Shown here: piece by piece, positions 45,943 to 56,549 of the stretch
Position numbering within the stretch: the stretch's first letter is position 1
Layout of the letters: each line of letters begins with the position of its first letter
From: Fasciola hepatica
Lineage: Eukaryota > Platyhelminthes > Trematoda > Plagiorchiida > Fasciolidae
Direction: 5' to 3'
Length of the DNA: 64,000 nucleotides
Assembly (NCBI GenBank): GCA_948099385.1
Contig: CANUEZ040000020.1
Location: 248,001 to 312,000, forward strand
Made by a program: the position numbers and the translations under genes
Notes under the pieces: model-generated
Told to the model about the DNA's origin: nothing
The model's input: only the letters and a program-made list of their open reading frames with translations
Database searches by the model: none

Positions 45943-46647
45943 CCGCCCACCAAAATCCTCCTGGATCCTTAGCAGAGTCAAAGGTTCGGTATAAAAGTAC
46001 TGATTCTTTCTACCTACCTAGGCCCTGCTGCCAGTGCGCGCGCCTTATGCTCGTCTTCAGAATTCTACTACTGGCCGCACCTAATCCATTGGCTACATAG
46101 ACGTGAGGCTAGTCATACTCTTCCACAAGACCAAATGACCGATGGCGGGCGTGAAGGGGCCACGTAGACGCTGTCCTTGCAAAGATCCGTCCCATCCTGG
46201 ATGTATGTGCTTGAGAGTGTGCGTGTGCGTGCGTATGTGCGTACGTGTCGGGGTGTACAATGGAATCACAGGTATGACTGCACATCAAAGGAGGACTTTC
46301 TGCAATGTCAACAAAGGGCTGTGTGGCAAAAACGAGTAAAATGTAGGCATTTGTGTGTGACCTAAGCCCCGTTTCTTCTACATGCAGTGTCGTGTCGTGT
46401 GGTGAGCTAAGGTTTGGACAATTAGCTCCATAGTACATCGTAAATGCTGTGTGAAATTAAACACAAATATACTTCAAAGATGGTGTGGGGGTTGGACCCT
46501 GTGGGAGAATACATGAGGGATAAATAAGTGAATTCGACTTCATCTGGTATCAGCACATGTGAGTATAGCTTGATCGGCAGCGTCGGCCTCGTCCACGTCA
46601 CTGTCACCTTCAAGTAGACATATTTTACGTATATCTCTCAATACGTC
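45943..46647 (-). other. BEL-1 3' untranslated region
   Basis: About 700 non-coding bases between the integrase end and the 3' LTR. It holds a GT-rich tract (46205-46250) followed by a conserved block (ATCACAGGTATGACT ... CAATGTCAACAAAG, 46264-46315). The block is also in BEL-3, where a second diverged copy exists. Confidence 0.8.
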
Positions 46648-48444
46648 TCATTTGTTCGTCCTCACCACCACCGTGCGCACGAGGCCGTCGGTTTCTGTGC
46701 AACAATCCTTGATCACTCCAACCAGCCAATCGTCTTTATGTAAGTGGCTCTCCACGAGGGATACCACGTCGCCACCTCTGAACGACCTCTGTTTGGAGAT
46801 CCAATTTTGACGAAGCTGCAGTGTCGGTAGGTACTCCCTCGTCCATCTTTCCCAGTAAGCCTTCGCCAGGTGGCTCACTTGTTTCCATCCAACGATGTAC
46901 GTTCCACGCAGGGTTTTCGGGTTGGTTTCTCCTGCATTTGACCGGAGTAATAATAGGTCTTTGGGGGTGAGTAATATTTCGCCTTCCGAGTCTGGGACGA
47001 TCGGCACCAGGGGTCTATTGTTCAATATGCGTTATACTTCTGTTAGTAAAGTAGTCAGCGTCTCGTCATCGAGGGTTTGTTGTGAGGTCAGGGCTGTGAG
47101 TATTTTCCTAGTCGATCGTATCAGCCTTTCCCAAACGCCCCCACGATGACTGGCATAAGGTGGATTGAAGTGCCATTCTATCTTCTTTGCTACTGTCTGG
47201 TTTTGTATTTTGGCGGTGTCTAAGCGGCTCCACCATTTCTCCAACTCTTTATGGGCCCCAAAGAAGTTCGAGCCATTTTCGGAGTATATATTCTTTGGGA
47301 CGCCCCGCCTGGCAATGAACCTTTGAAGGACCATTAGGAATGAATCGGTGGTCATGTTATGCACCACTTCGAGGTGGACTGCTCTGGATTGTAGGCATGT
47401 TATCAGGCAGCCGTACCTCTTCTGGGTGCTCCTCTGATGTCGTACGAGTAACGGGCTAAGGCAGTCGACGCCAATTTCCACGAACGGGCACCATCCCGGT
47501 TGGACTCTTACGGCTGGAAGGGGAGCCATCATTTGTTAGCCTGCTACCGCTCTCCGGCGACGACAAGTAATAAAGTTTCCTATGACTCGCTTGGCCGTCA
47601 CTGGTCCTTTTGTCACCCAAAACCGTCGGCGTATATTGTTCAGTAAGCGATTCAGGTCTGCGTGTCTCTCTTCCCAACGTACATGATTTATCAGGCATCT
47701 CGGTATATGGTGGTCACCGGGGACTAATATGGAGTGTTTTGTCTCGTACTCTAGGCTTGAATTCGTCAGCCGCCCTCCAACTCTCAGTAGTCCGTTGGTT
47801 CGCATGAGGTTTAGTCTTCGTATGCTGCTGTGCAACAGCCTGCTTCCTTTGGTGTTACCATCTATCCTGGCTAGCTCGCGAGCCTCGAACGGAAAGGCGT
47901 CTAGTTGTAGTAGGCTTGCAACGTCGAGTTCGGCTTGATTCAGCTCTCCCGGTAGTAGCGTCTTCACGTTCAATGTGTTTTGTGGACTTGCACCTTTCAC
48001 AATCAATAAGAGTGCTTTGTACCGTGTCCACCAGACCACGGCTCTTAACATTTTTGTCCAGTTGGGGAATTGGCACAGTTTTCCTATTAGGCTTACGCTT
48101 CCCGTGAAGTTTATAGCCAGTATCAGTCTTTTAGTCTCGATATCACCATCATCAGCCTTGGGTATTAATAGCATTGGCCACATCTCTTTGGTTGTCGTTA
48201 GGAAGTCCGGTCCCATTGTCCACATCCGTAACCTCTCTAGTGTTTTCATGCCTCTTGAGCAGAGGTCGGCCGGGTTACCGGCAGATTGTACACAGTGCCA
48301 TTGATCAGTTTTAGTCGACTCGTGGATTATAATGAGTCTGTTGGCCACGGAAGTGTTAAAACGAGTGGTGGTGTTGTTTATGTAATGAAGTACCGTGGCT
48401 GAGTCCTCCAAAAGTTTGTTTCCCAGTCTATCCGGTCGAAGCAT
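46648..48444 (-). pseudogene. BEL-1 RNase H end and integrase
   Basis: All in one phase. From 48444: VLHYINN and NPADLCSRGMKTLERL (end of RNase H). Then the zinc-binding region HVRWEERHADLNRLLNNIRR and ITCRRRR. The catalytic core has GVDCLSPLL, then IYSENGSNFFGAHKEL, then HRGGVWERLIRSTRK. The second catalytic residue, Asp in the usual SDNG, is Glu here. The C-terminal region NNRPLVPIVPD, LTPKDLLLLRS and GWKQVSHLAKAYWERWTREY matches the domain after the integrase core in Pao elements. TAA codons at 47536 and 47032 replace sense codons found in BEL-3. Confidence 0.88.
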
Positions 48445-49928
48445 CTCCTAATCAGCCCCGCGGCTTTCACGGCCAGTACTGCTGCCGTCAGTTCCAGCCT
48501 TGGAATCGACACTGTTTTCAGAGGAGCCACTCTCGCCTTCGCGAATAGTATCTGGCTGTGCCGCCCACCATTTGAGTCAACCCAGCAGCCGTAAGCAACT
48601 AGCCCGTAGCCTATTTCTGATGCATCGGAGAACAGGTGGAGTTGAGCGTCGTTTGTGCACTTGATACCTGTTAGGGGTCTTTGTATTTTGATATCACAAA
48701 GTTGCTCCAGGCTGTGCAGCCAGTCGCGCCATCGCTTACCGTCGTCATCCTGGAGAGGTTCGTCCTAACCCGTCCCTCTTTGGCACAGCGATTGCGGCAA
48801 GTACTTTCCCGGTAACAACCACGGCGAAACAAAACCTAGGGGGTCATAGAAGCTTGAGACTGACGATAGGATTCCTCTCCGCGTGACTGGTCGCTTGGGT
48901 ATGTCTAGAGTGAAAATGAATTCGTCCTCTCTGGGTTTCCACTGAGGCCCAAGCGTGCGCTCCTTTTGTGAAGAGGATTCCAAAAGCTCTCTCTTGCACT
49001 CCATTTTCTCGGACTTCGGTATAACGTTGAGCACCTCTTGGTTGTTCGAAGCCCGTTTAGTGAGGTTGAATTCTCCGGTATTTAGAGTGGCGATCAGTTC
49101 GGTCATATAAAGAATAGCAGCATTTGGATCGTCAAAGGAGCACAGAAAATCGTCCACATAGAAGTGGTCCATTACTCTTCCTAACAAGCTGCTGGTGCCG
49201 TCGAAACTTTTGAGGGTTTCCCGGAGGGCAAAATTAGCACAAAAGGGGGATGAAGCCGTCCCAAAGGGGTGCACAGTCAGCCTGTACTCGTCAGGTGCGC
49301 GATTTGTGCCGTTCTCAGGCCACCAGAAGAGACGGAAGGCTTCCCTATCTTTAACGGGCATCTTCACTTGTAGAAACATTTCGCGTATGTCCGCAGAGAC
49401 GGCTACTTCTCCTAGCCGAAAATGACACAAAACCTCGACTGGTGGTGTTGTCCAGTCTGGACCCTGTAGTATATGGTCGTTCAGTGACACGCCCTGGCAT
49501 TTCGCGGCACAGTCGAAAACCACTCTGACGTTCCCCGGTTTCTTTGGGTTCACAATCGGGTGATGGGGTAGGTACCACCTCAAATTTGCTCTGCTAACCA
49601 CCGTATCTACTCTTTCCACGTAACCCAAGTCGATGTTATGTTGCATGGCTCGCGTGTATTCTATCTTTAATTGCGGTTTCCGGAGCAGCCTGGTTTTGAG
49701 GAAGCCAAGCCTTTTCAGATCCATTTCTCCGCTGTTTGGCACGGGTTTCATGTTGGATCTCCACGGGACGGAAACCTCGAAACGACCCTTTGCGTACTTG
49801 ACTTTCTCGGCTACCATTTCCAAAGCCAACCTATCTTCCCGTGATGGGGCATCTTCTTCCATGGCCAGGTCGGCAAATTCGGTGTTATACAATTGTTGGA
49901 ACGCCTGTTCGATATTCGTCGTTTCCAC
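48420..49928 (-). pseudogene. BEL-1 reverse transcriptase and RNase H
   Basis: Frame 49928-48765 contains PVNSGEMDLKRLG-like spacer residues, WYLPHHPIVNPKKP, RVVFDCAAKCQGVSLNDHIL, the catalytic block VSADIREMFLQV, TVHPFGTASSPFCANFALR and FYVDDFLCSFDD (the two catalytic Asp). Later RRGILSSVSSFYDPLGFVSP follows. A TAG at 48765 then interrupts the RNase H, whose QLHLFSDASEIGYGLVAYG and VSIPRLELTAAVLAV are readable down to about 48440, where the frame shifts. It would copy genomic RNA to DNA. Confidence 0.88.
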
Positions 49929-50006
49929 CGAAGTGCGGTTGATTTGTTTGTCGCATGTGCCGCCTGTACTACCATATAAAGTCCACTCGAATATGGTGCG
50001 TACTGC

Positions 50007-50561
50007 TTAGGGTGCTTTGTGGCTTCCTTTCCTTTGATCCAGGACCCAATGCGCTTCCGGTATATCACAGCCGATCAGCAGATCAATTTCGTTACTCTGC
50101 CACTCCTCGATCATAATCCCGTCGAGATGCGGCCACTGAGTCAGAGTCGATTGCACTGACTGAGGTGCTCTCATCGGCAGGTCTTTTATAGCGAATGCTT
50201 TTAAGGGTTCTGCTCTGTCGTTGCCGATCAAGGAAGCGAGTTGTAAGTGCAGTTTTGTCGACTGGATGACTTCAGTGCCACTCACTGTGCTGACTGCTGA
50301 TGAGGATTGATTCCCTCTAATCCCATATCTCTCTGCGAACTCCTTCCTTACTAGCGTGGTATCCGAGCCACTATTTGCGAAGGCCAACGCTTTGGCCACT
50401 CCTATTGGGGTCACCACTTCAACGGCGACCACGCCTAAACGTACTGTTTTTTGGCAGATCTTGAACAAATAACGCTGGGTTTGGTACTCGTCTCGGGTAA
50501 GGTTACTCTCGCCTGATGCAGCAACTGATGGTGTCTGCCCGTGCAGCCCTCGTAGCGACAT
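50007..50561 (-). pseudogene. BEL-1 aspartic protease
   Basis: From about 50437, VRLGVVAVEVV leads to ALAFANSGSDTTLV. The active site is Asn-Ser-Gly where BEL-2 and BEL-3 have Asp-Ser-Gly, so the catalytic Asp is lost. The downstream STVSGTEV, RAPQSVQSTLTQWPHLDG and LLIGCDIPEAHWVLDQR match the protease-to-RT linker of BEL-3. It ends at a TAA (50007-50009). It overlaps the end of Gag in a -1 phase, with a six-base A run (50447-50452 on the element strand) in the overlap. Confidence 0.85.
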
Positions 50562-51760
50562 CGGTTCCTTGTCCTACAAGCTGCCGCCCGGTGCATGGTG
50601 TTGAGACAAATAAAACATGCTCCTGCAATCGTCGCCATTCCCCACCGTTCGTCTATTGTGGCGTTGCCGAACTTGGGGCATTCTGGTAGGCCATGGCTAG
50701 TACCACAGGATCTGCAATTGGGTTGCGCCGTAGCATCGCGTGAAATGGCATACGTGTTGGTCCATGGTTGGCACTTTGGATGTTCCCGTGCAGGGGTTTG
50801 ATCTTGGCTAGTACTGAGCTTGTTTGCTCGGTTGCTGTCCCGGATGAGTCGGCCGATCCTGCTGTCAGCTATCTTGGTTTGCCTGTCTAAGTATTCGGTC
50901 AGGTCTTCGAAGTTGGCCTCTCTGTCGCTTCGGCTTATCAGTTCAGCTTCTTCCACCCACCGACCCTGTAGTTCGGGAGAGAGGTGACGGACTATGTTTT
51001 CCAAAGTGTGCATGGCGTCTAGGTCAGCCCTGTAACCTAAAGGGTCGAGGGCTATTGAGCAGTTCTGCATCTTAATCAGCAGGTCGGCCGTTGTGTGGAC
51101 GTCACCCTTGGTTCTCTTTGCCTCTACCATCACGCCCTCTATTAGGTTACGGGCTACTTTGAACGGTTGACCAAACAAGTCCCTTCGAATCTTCCCTGCC
51201 CTTGTGTAGCCTTGTTCTGGGTCGAGCATGGTGCACCCGTCGATAGCTTCTCTTGTTCGGCCTCGGCAGTAGTGAGTAACGTAGAGAAGCCTTTGCCCAG
51301 GGTCGGTTAACTTATTTTCAACGAACGTCTCGAACTGCTTCACAAACTTGTAGTATTCCTCAGCTCGCTCGTCGAAAACCGTTAACTCCACTCTAGGCAG
51401 ATCGATCGCTGGTGGTTTGTAGTCAGCGACCGGCGTGGGGTTCCCTATCTTATTGAACCCTAATCTATCGGAAGTGTCGAAGTCACTGGTATCATGCTCT
51501 CGCCGTTTCTGTGTACACTTCTCTGCTTCCTGCGCCTGTAGTCTAGCCGATAGTAACTGTTGCTCTAGTTCTAGTATTCTCAGCTTATATAAATCAACAT
51601 CCTTACGATCAATATTGTTCTCAATAACACATGAACTAGCACTGACAGGACTAGGCGATCTAGCATTAACTAGAGAATCAAATGTACCCAAAACCTCCCC
51701 AGAGACTTGCCGTATTACTTCCTGTCCGGATTCGACTGCTTTTGATCCTTTTCTTGGCAT
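50435..51760 (-). CDS. BEL-1 Gag
   Basis: I start Gag at the ATG 51760-51758 (MPRKGSKAVESGQEVIRQVS), just after the 5' LTR. A longer frame into the LTR exists but is unlikely to be used. The protein has a coiled coil (ILELEQQLLSARLQAQEAEK), the capsid-like region VELTVFDERAEEYYKFVKQF and RLLYVTHYCRGRTREAI, then a coiled stretch LTEYLDRQTKIADSRIG. Last come zinc-binding clusters CRSCGTSHGLPEC, CFICLNTMHRAAAC and RYEGCTGRHHQLLH. It is open throughout and ends out of phase with the protease. A 7-base deletion against BEL-3 at the junction explains the phase change. Confidence 0.85.
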   Translation of the reverse strand: MPRKGSKAVESGQEVIRQVSGEVLGTFDSLVNARSPSPVSASSCVIENNIDRKDVDLYKLRILELEQQLLSARLQAQEAEKCTQKRREHDTSDFDTSDRLGFNKIGNPTPVADYKPPAIDLPRVELTVFDERAEEYYKFVKQFETFVENKLTDPGQRLLYVTHYCRGRTREAIDGCTMLDPEQGYTRAGKIRRDLFGQPFKVARNLIEGVMVEAKRTKGDVHTTADLLIKMQNCSIALDPLGYRADLDAMHTLENIVRHLSPELQGRWVEEAELISRSDREANFEDLTEYLDRQTKIADSRIGRLIRDSNRANKLSTSQDQTPAREHPKCQPWTNTYAISRDATAQPNCRSCGTSHGLPECPKFGNATIDERWGMATIAGACFICLNTMHRAAACRTRNRCRYEGCTGRHHQLLHQARVTLPETSTKPSVICSRSAKKQYV

Positions 51761-51802
51761 TTTGCGTGAATTTTCCTCGTTCCAAATTGATCTATTGAAT
51801 AT

Positions 51803-52177
51803 TGTAACGAACGTTTGAGCAATGCGTAGCCAAATTCGCAACGGATCCCGAAATCAAAAGAGGATTATCCGCGATATTCTACCATACTAGACTATTACAT
51901 GAACGATGACATCAAAATATACAAACCTCAATAATACGATCAAAAGGACTCAACAACGAGAAACCGAATAGCAGCGTGTGAGCAGACAGCACGTGCGTCA
52001 CGCAGGTCCTGAACGAGGATGTGCCAAAGTAGCACTCTGGGTGCGAACAAACAACAATTGGTCCATAGAAACAACCAGTTCGCAATGAAAAGTCAATAGT
52101 GTGGGCGAACGAGTGATGTTAGGAATAACACTGAATCGCGAGGGGTAAAGGGGGATTTTCCACGGCCGGCTGTTACA
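51803..52177 (-). repeat. BEL-1 5' LTR
   Basis: 375 bp, starting (on the element strand) at 52177 with TGTAACAGCC and ending at 51803 with GTTCGTTACA. It carries the promoter. About 13 differences from the 3' LTR indicate an older insertion than BEL-3. Confidence 0.93.
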
Positions 52178-52182
52178 CACAC
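52178..52182. repeat. Target site duplication of BEL-1, right (CACAC)
   Basis: Pairs with 45563-45567. Without the insertion the Gypsy frame reads PKTIT then QLPCFWGIF with no base lost. Confidence 0.92.
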
Positions 52183-52854
52183 AGTTACCCTGTTTCTGGG
52201 GAATTTTTAGCTAATACCACCGTTTCGTTCCCCACTGTGCGATCGTCGCGTTGCCTTTAACCGATCTGCTCAAGTCCAACATCAAGGCGATCGATTTCAC
52301 ATCCAAGACCGAGACTGTTTTCGCAGAAACCAAAAAAGCTCTCGCGGATGCCACCATGCTGCACCATCCACATTCGGATCCAAATACTGACTTAGTCCTA
52401 ACGACTGATGCATCAAATACTGCAGTCGGTGCTGTGCTTCACCAAATTGAGGACAATCGATTACAACCATTCGCGTTCTTCTCGCGAAAACTCCAGGCGG
52501 CACAGACAAGATACAGAACGTTTTCTCGTGAACTCCTAGCTATTTACTTGTCCATCAGTCATTTCCGTCACCTTTTGGAAGGACGACAATTTCGTGTGTA
52601 CACTGACCACAAACCCTTGACACACGCACTTCATACCAAGCCTTGTAGACATTCACCCCGAGACATCCGCCATTTGGATTATATTTCTCAGTTCACAGCA
52701 GACATCCGCTTAGTGCGTGGAGTTGATAATGTTGTGGCTGATGCGTTATCCAGACCGGAAATCAACACGGTGCAGACAAAATTCTGTCTTACGGAACTGG
52801 CATACCTGCGTTACACCACGCCGTTAAATGTGCTGTTATTGGTAAAGTATCCAC
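52183..52854 (+). pseudogene. Gypsy reverse transcriptase thumb and RNase H
   Basis: Continues the Gypsy pol. The connection region has a TAA before YHRFVPHCA. Then LPLTDLLKSN, FAETKKALADATMLHHP, the RNase H start LVLTTDASNTAVGAVLHQ (catalytic Asp), PFAFFSRKLQAAQTRY, TFSRELLAIYLSISHFRHLL, FRVYTDHKPLTHAL and VVADALSRPE. All RNase H signature blocks are present from 52251 on. It stops at the BEL-2 LTR (52855). Confidence 0.88.
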
Positions 52855-53229
52855 TGTAACAGCCGGTCGTGGAAAATCCCCCTTTTTTCCTCGCGATTCA
52901 GTGTTTTTCCCAACGTCACTCATTTCCATACACTATTGACTTGTCTTTACGAACTGGTTGTTTTTCTGGACCAATTGTTGTTTGTTCGCGCCCAGAGCGC
53001 TACTTTGGCACATCCTCGTTCAGGACCTGCGTGACGCACGTGCTGTCTGCTCACACGCTGCTATTCGGTTTCTCGTTGTTGAGTCCTTTTGATCGTATTA
53101 TTGAGGTTTGTATATTTTGATGTCATCGTTCATGTAATAGTCTAGTATGGTAGAATATCGCGGATAATCCTCTTTTGATTTCGGGATCCGTTGCGAATTT
53201 GGCTACGCATTGCTCAAACGTTCGTTACA
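52855..53229 (+). repeat. BEL-2 5' LTR (mosaic)
   Basis: 375 bp, TGTAACAGCC...GTTCGTTACA. From 52855 to at least 52990 it follows BEL-3 (TTTACGAACTGG, TTTTTCTGGACC, CGCGCCC). From 53017 on it follows BEL-1 (CCTCGTTCAGG, TTTTGATCG, AGTCTAGTATGGTAGAATAT). The switch lies between 52990 and 53017. Confidence 0.9.
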
Positions 53230-53271
53230 ATATTCAATAGATCAATTTGGAACGAGGAAAATTCACGCAAA

Positions 53272-54802
53272 ATGCCAAGAAAAGGATCAAAAGCAGTCGA
53301 ATCCGGACAGGAAGTAATACGGCAAGTCTCTGGGGAGGTTTTTGGGTACATTTGATTCTCTAGTTAATGCTAGATCGCCTAGTCCTGTCAGTGCTAGTTC
53401 ATGTGTTATTGAGAACAATATTGATCGTAAGGATGTTGATTTATATAAGCTGAGAATACTAGAACTAGAGCAACAGTTACTATCGGCTAGACTACAGGCG
53501 CAGGAAGCAGAGAAGTGTACACAGAAACGGCGAGAGCATGATACCAGTGACTTCGACACTTCCGATAGATTAGGGTTCAATAAGATAGGGAACCCCACGC
53601 CGGTCGCTGACTACAAACCACCAGCGATCGATCTGCCTAGAGTGGAGTTAACGGTTTTCGACGAGCGAGCTGAGGAATACTACAAGTTTGTGAAGCAGTT
53701 CGAGACGTTCGTTGAAAATAAGTTAACCGACCCTGGGCAAAGGCTTCTCTACGTTACTCACTACTGCCGAGGCCGAACAAGAGAAGCTATCGACGGGTGC
53801 ACCATGCTCGACCCAGAACAAGGCTACACAAGGGCAGGGAAGATTCGAAGGGACTTGTTTGGTCAACCGTTCAAAGTAGCCCGTAACCTAATAGAGGGCG
53901 TGATGGTAGAGGCAAAGAGAACCAAGGGTGACGTCCACACAACGGCCGACCTGCTGATTAAGATGCAGAACTGCTCAATAGCCCTCGACCCTTTAGGTTA
54001 CAGGGCTGACCTAGACGCCATGCACACTTTGGAAAACATAGTCCGTCACCTCTCTCCCGAACTACAGGGTCGGTGGGTGGAAGAAGCTGAACTGATAAGC
54101 CGAAGCGACAGAGAGGCCAACTTCGAAGACCTGACCGAATACTTAGACAGGCAAACCAAGATAGCTGACAGCAGGATCGGCCGACTCATCCGGGACAGCA
54201 ACCGAGCAAACAAGCTCAGTACTAGCCAAGATCAAACCCCTGCACGGGAACATCCAAAGTACCAGCCTTGGACCAATACACACGTCATTTCACGAGATGC
54301 TACGGTGAAACCCAATTGCAGATCCTGTGGTACTAGCCATGGCCTACCAGAATGCCCCAAGTTCGGCAACGCCACAATAGACGAACGGTGGGGAATGGCG
54401 ACGATTGCAGGAGCATGTTTTATCTGTCTCAACACCACGCACCGGGCAGCAGCCTTTAGAACAAGGAATCGATGTGGTTACGAGGGCTGCACGGGCAGAC
54501 ACCATCGGTTGCTGCATCAGGCGAGAGTACGTTTAGGCGTAGTGGCCGTGGGAGTAGTGACTCCGACTGGGATAGTCAAGGCGTTGGCTTTCGTTGATAG
54601 TGGATCCGACACCACTTTAGTTAAAGAGCGGTTTGCCGACAAACACCAACTGGCTAAATGTGCGACGTCGTTAGCAGTGAGCACGGTGGGCGGAACACAG
54701 GTAATGACTGCCGGTAGATTAAGGCTGCAACTCATCTCTCTAGACACTTACGAGGAAATTGAACCAACGGAGGCATTCACGTTAGCGGATCTCCCCATGT
54801 GA
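53272..54802 (+). pseudogene. BEL-2 Gag and protease
   Basis: The ATG at 53272 starts Gag as in BEL-1. One extra T in a T run at about 53339 shifts the frame, which then stays open from 53342 to 54802. Residues through the coiled coil and capsid follow BEL-1 (YYKFVKQFETFVENKL, YVTHYCRGRTREA). From about 54261 they follow BEL-3 (YQPWTNTHVISRDAT). About 23 residues between LLHQAR and VRLGVVAVG are deleted relative to BEL-3. The protease active site ALAFVDSGSDTTLV is intact. A CGA to TGA change at 54800 ends the frame where BEL-3 continues into RAPRSVNA. Confidence 0.88.
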
Positions 54803-56165
54803 GCACCAAGGTCGGTGAACGCAATCTTGACTCGATGGCCCCACCTGCAGGATGTAACCGTTGTAGACTGGGAAGATGATGAAGTGGATCTCCTCATCGG
54901 ATGCGACGTGCCAGAGGCTCATTGGGTGCTTGACCAGAGATTGGGAGACCGCCAGGCACCTTATGCCGTACGCACGGCTCTGGGATGGATGTTATACGGT
55001 CCAGTAGGGGTACGCGGTTCCGTGAATTACTTATCCGCCGAAACGGACCGCATAGAGTATCATCTGCAACGGCTGTATGAAAAGGAGTTTCATGACATTG
55101 GAGACGAAAGACCGACGTTATCTCAAGAGGATCACTTCGCTCTACAAACGGTGCGGCAAGGCTCTAGAGGCCTCAAAAAACAATTCGAGGTTCCCCTCCC
55201 ATGGCGCACAGCGGTCGACCCGTGGACTGACAATAGAAATTATTATGACTAAAAGAACGCTTCATTCGAGACCAGAATCTGTGGGAACGATACGCGGATT
55301 TGATGAAGCGAAACGAGACCCTCGGTTACGTTGAAAGGGTGCCTGTTAACACCGACAGCAAAAGGGGTATCTGGTATCTGCCTCACCATCCGGTTATCAA
55401 CCCCAAGAAACCCAATAAACTGCGGGTGGTTTTCGACTGTGCGGCCAAGTTTCGGGGCAAGTCGTTAAAAGATCGCCTACTACAGGGGCCTGACTGGACC
55501 ACACCACTGATCGATATTTTGTGCCGTTTCAGAGTGAGTAAAGTGGCGTTGTCTGCTGACATTAGGGAAATGTTCCATCAGGTGATGATCCCGGTAGGAG
55601 AACGAGATGCTTTGCGTTTCCTGTGGTGGGAAGTGAGCGACCGGGACAACGCAGTGGTGAATTATAGGATGACCGTCCATCCCTTCGGAGCCATATCGTC
55701 ACCATTTTGTGCCAACTACGCCCTCCGAGAATCAGCGAACAAACATGGCGATCTGGTACATCGGACGGTGGTAGAAAGCGTCAACAAGAACTTCCACGTC
55801 GACGACTACCTTGGGTAATTCGATGATGTGGAATCAGCTCTAGAGCAGTTCAGGGGTCTGACGAGATTGCTGGAAGAGGGCGGCTTCCATCTAACTAAAT
55901 GGATGTCGAACGCTTCAGAAGTGCTGAAGGTCATCCCGTATCACGAAAAGGCCGAAAGAGTAAGAGATTTGGACGGCTCTCCACTTCCTATCGAGCGCAC
56001 TTTAGGGATACAATGGGACGCGGAAACGGACGATTTTGTTTTCGAACTGAACGTTCCCGAGCTGCCAATAACCCGTCGTGGCATACTATCTGCCGTCTCA
56101 AAATTGTTCGACCCGCTCGGTTTCGTCTCACCATGGCTGCTACCCGGAAAGATCTTGCTGCAGCG
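54803..56165 (+). pseudogene. BEL-2 reverse transcriptase
   Basis: From 54815 the linker LLIGCDVPEAHWVLDQR and ALGWMLYGPVG leads to a small deletion near 55240 that shifts the frame. From 55300: GIWYLPHHPVINPKKPNKLR, VVFDCAAKFRGKSL, ALSADIREMFHQV (catalytic Asp), VHPFGAISSPFCANYALR and NFHVDDYLG (two catalytic Asp). A TAA at 55816-55818 follows at once, identical to BEL-3. Then FDDVESALEQF, LLEEGGFHLTKW and RRGILSAVSKLFDPLGFVSP run to the BEL-3 insertion. Confidence 0.9.
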
Positions 56166-56170
56166 GCTGT
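56166..56170. repeat. Target site duplication of BEL-3, left (GCTGT)
   Basis: GCTGT here and at 62872-62876 flank BEL-3 exactly. Removing BEL-3 and one copy restores CAGCGGCTGTGCCGTAAG, which matches CAGCGGCAGTGCCGTAAG in BEL-3's own pol. Confidence 0.93.
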
Positions 56171-56549
56171 TGTTACGAACGTTTGAGCAATGCGTAGCCA
56201 AATTCACAACGGATCCCGAAATCAGAAGGCGATTATCCGTGATAATTCTACGATAGTAGATTATTAAAACAAACAATGACATAAACAATATACAAACCTC
56301 AATAATACGATCACAAGGACTCAACAACGAGAAACCGAATAGCAGCGTGTGAGCAGACAGCACGTGCGTCACGCAGGTCTTGAACAAGGATGTGCCAAAG
56401 TAGCGCTCTGGGCGCGAACAAACAACAATTGGTCCAGAAAAACAACCAGTTCGTAAAGACAAGTCAATAGTGTATGGAAATGAGTGATGTTGGGAAAAAA
56501 CACTGAATCGCGAGGGAAAAAGGGGGATTTTCCACGACCGGCTGTTACA
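56171..56549 (-). repeat. BEL-3 3' LTR
   Basis: 379 bp; in element orientation TGTAACAGCC...GTTCGTAACA. The internal side (56550-56575) has the same purine-rich GGAGGATTTTGGTGGGCGG as BEL-1, a probable polypurine tract for plus-strand priming. Confidence 0.93.

Larger units (their letters stand above)
45568..52177 (-). mobile_element. BEL/Pao LTR retrotransposon BEL-1 (complete, inactive)
   Basis: A complete 6610-bp element with 375-bp LTRs at both ends and a five-base target duplication. It contains Gag, protease, reverse transcriptase, RNase H and integrase on the minus strand. The two LTRs differ at about 13 positions by my count. The coding region has at least four in-frame stops and frameshifts. 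It represents subfamily A, distinct in sequence from BEL-3 in Gag, protease, pol and LTR. Confidence 0.95.
43392..52854 (+). mobile_element. CsRn1-like Gypsy LTR retrotransposon, split by BEL-1 and BEL-2
   Basis: Gag (43467-44372), protease and reverse transcriptase (44405-45567), RNase H (52183-52854), all on the plus strand. BEL-1 (45568-52177) interrupts it with target duplication CACAC. Removing BEL-1 and one CACAC joins the reverse transcriptase and RNase H in frame. BEL-2 cuts it again at 52855; the integrase and 3' LTR would lie beyond the window. Many stops show it is the oldest member of the nest. Confidence 0.88.
52855..56170 (+). mobile_element. BEL/Pao retrotransposon BEL-2, left part
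   Basis: Plus-strand BEL element beginning with its 5' LTR and continuing through Gag, protease and reverse transcriptase until cut by BEL-3 at 56171. The rest resumes at 62877. The five bases left of the LTR are TCCAC; the right duplication is outside the window. The element is a mosaic: U3 and pol like BEL-3, R/U5 and most of Gag like BEL-1. Confidence 0.93.

Noticed and set aside
51761..51841. Upstream Gag start in the BEL 5' LTR (MRIWLRIAQTF...)
   Set aside because: These codons lie in the LTR and leader. The ATG with MPRKGSK just after the LTR is shared by all three copies and is the more likely start.
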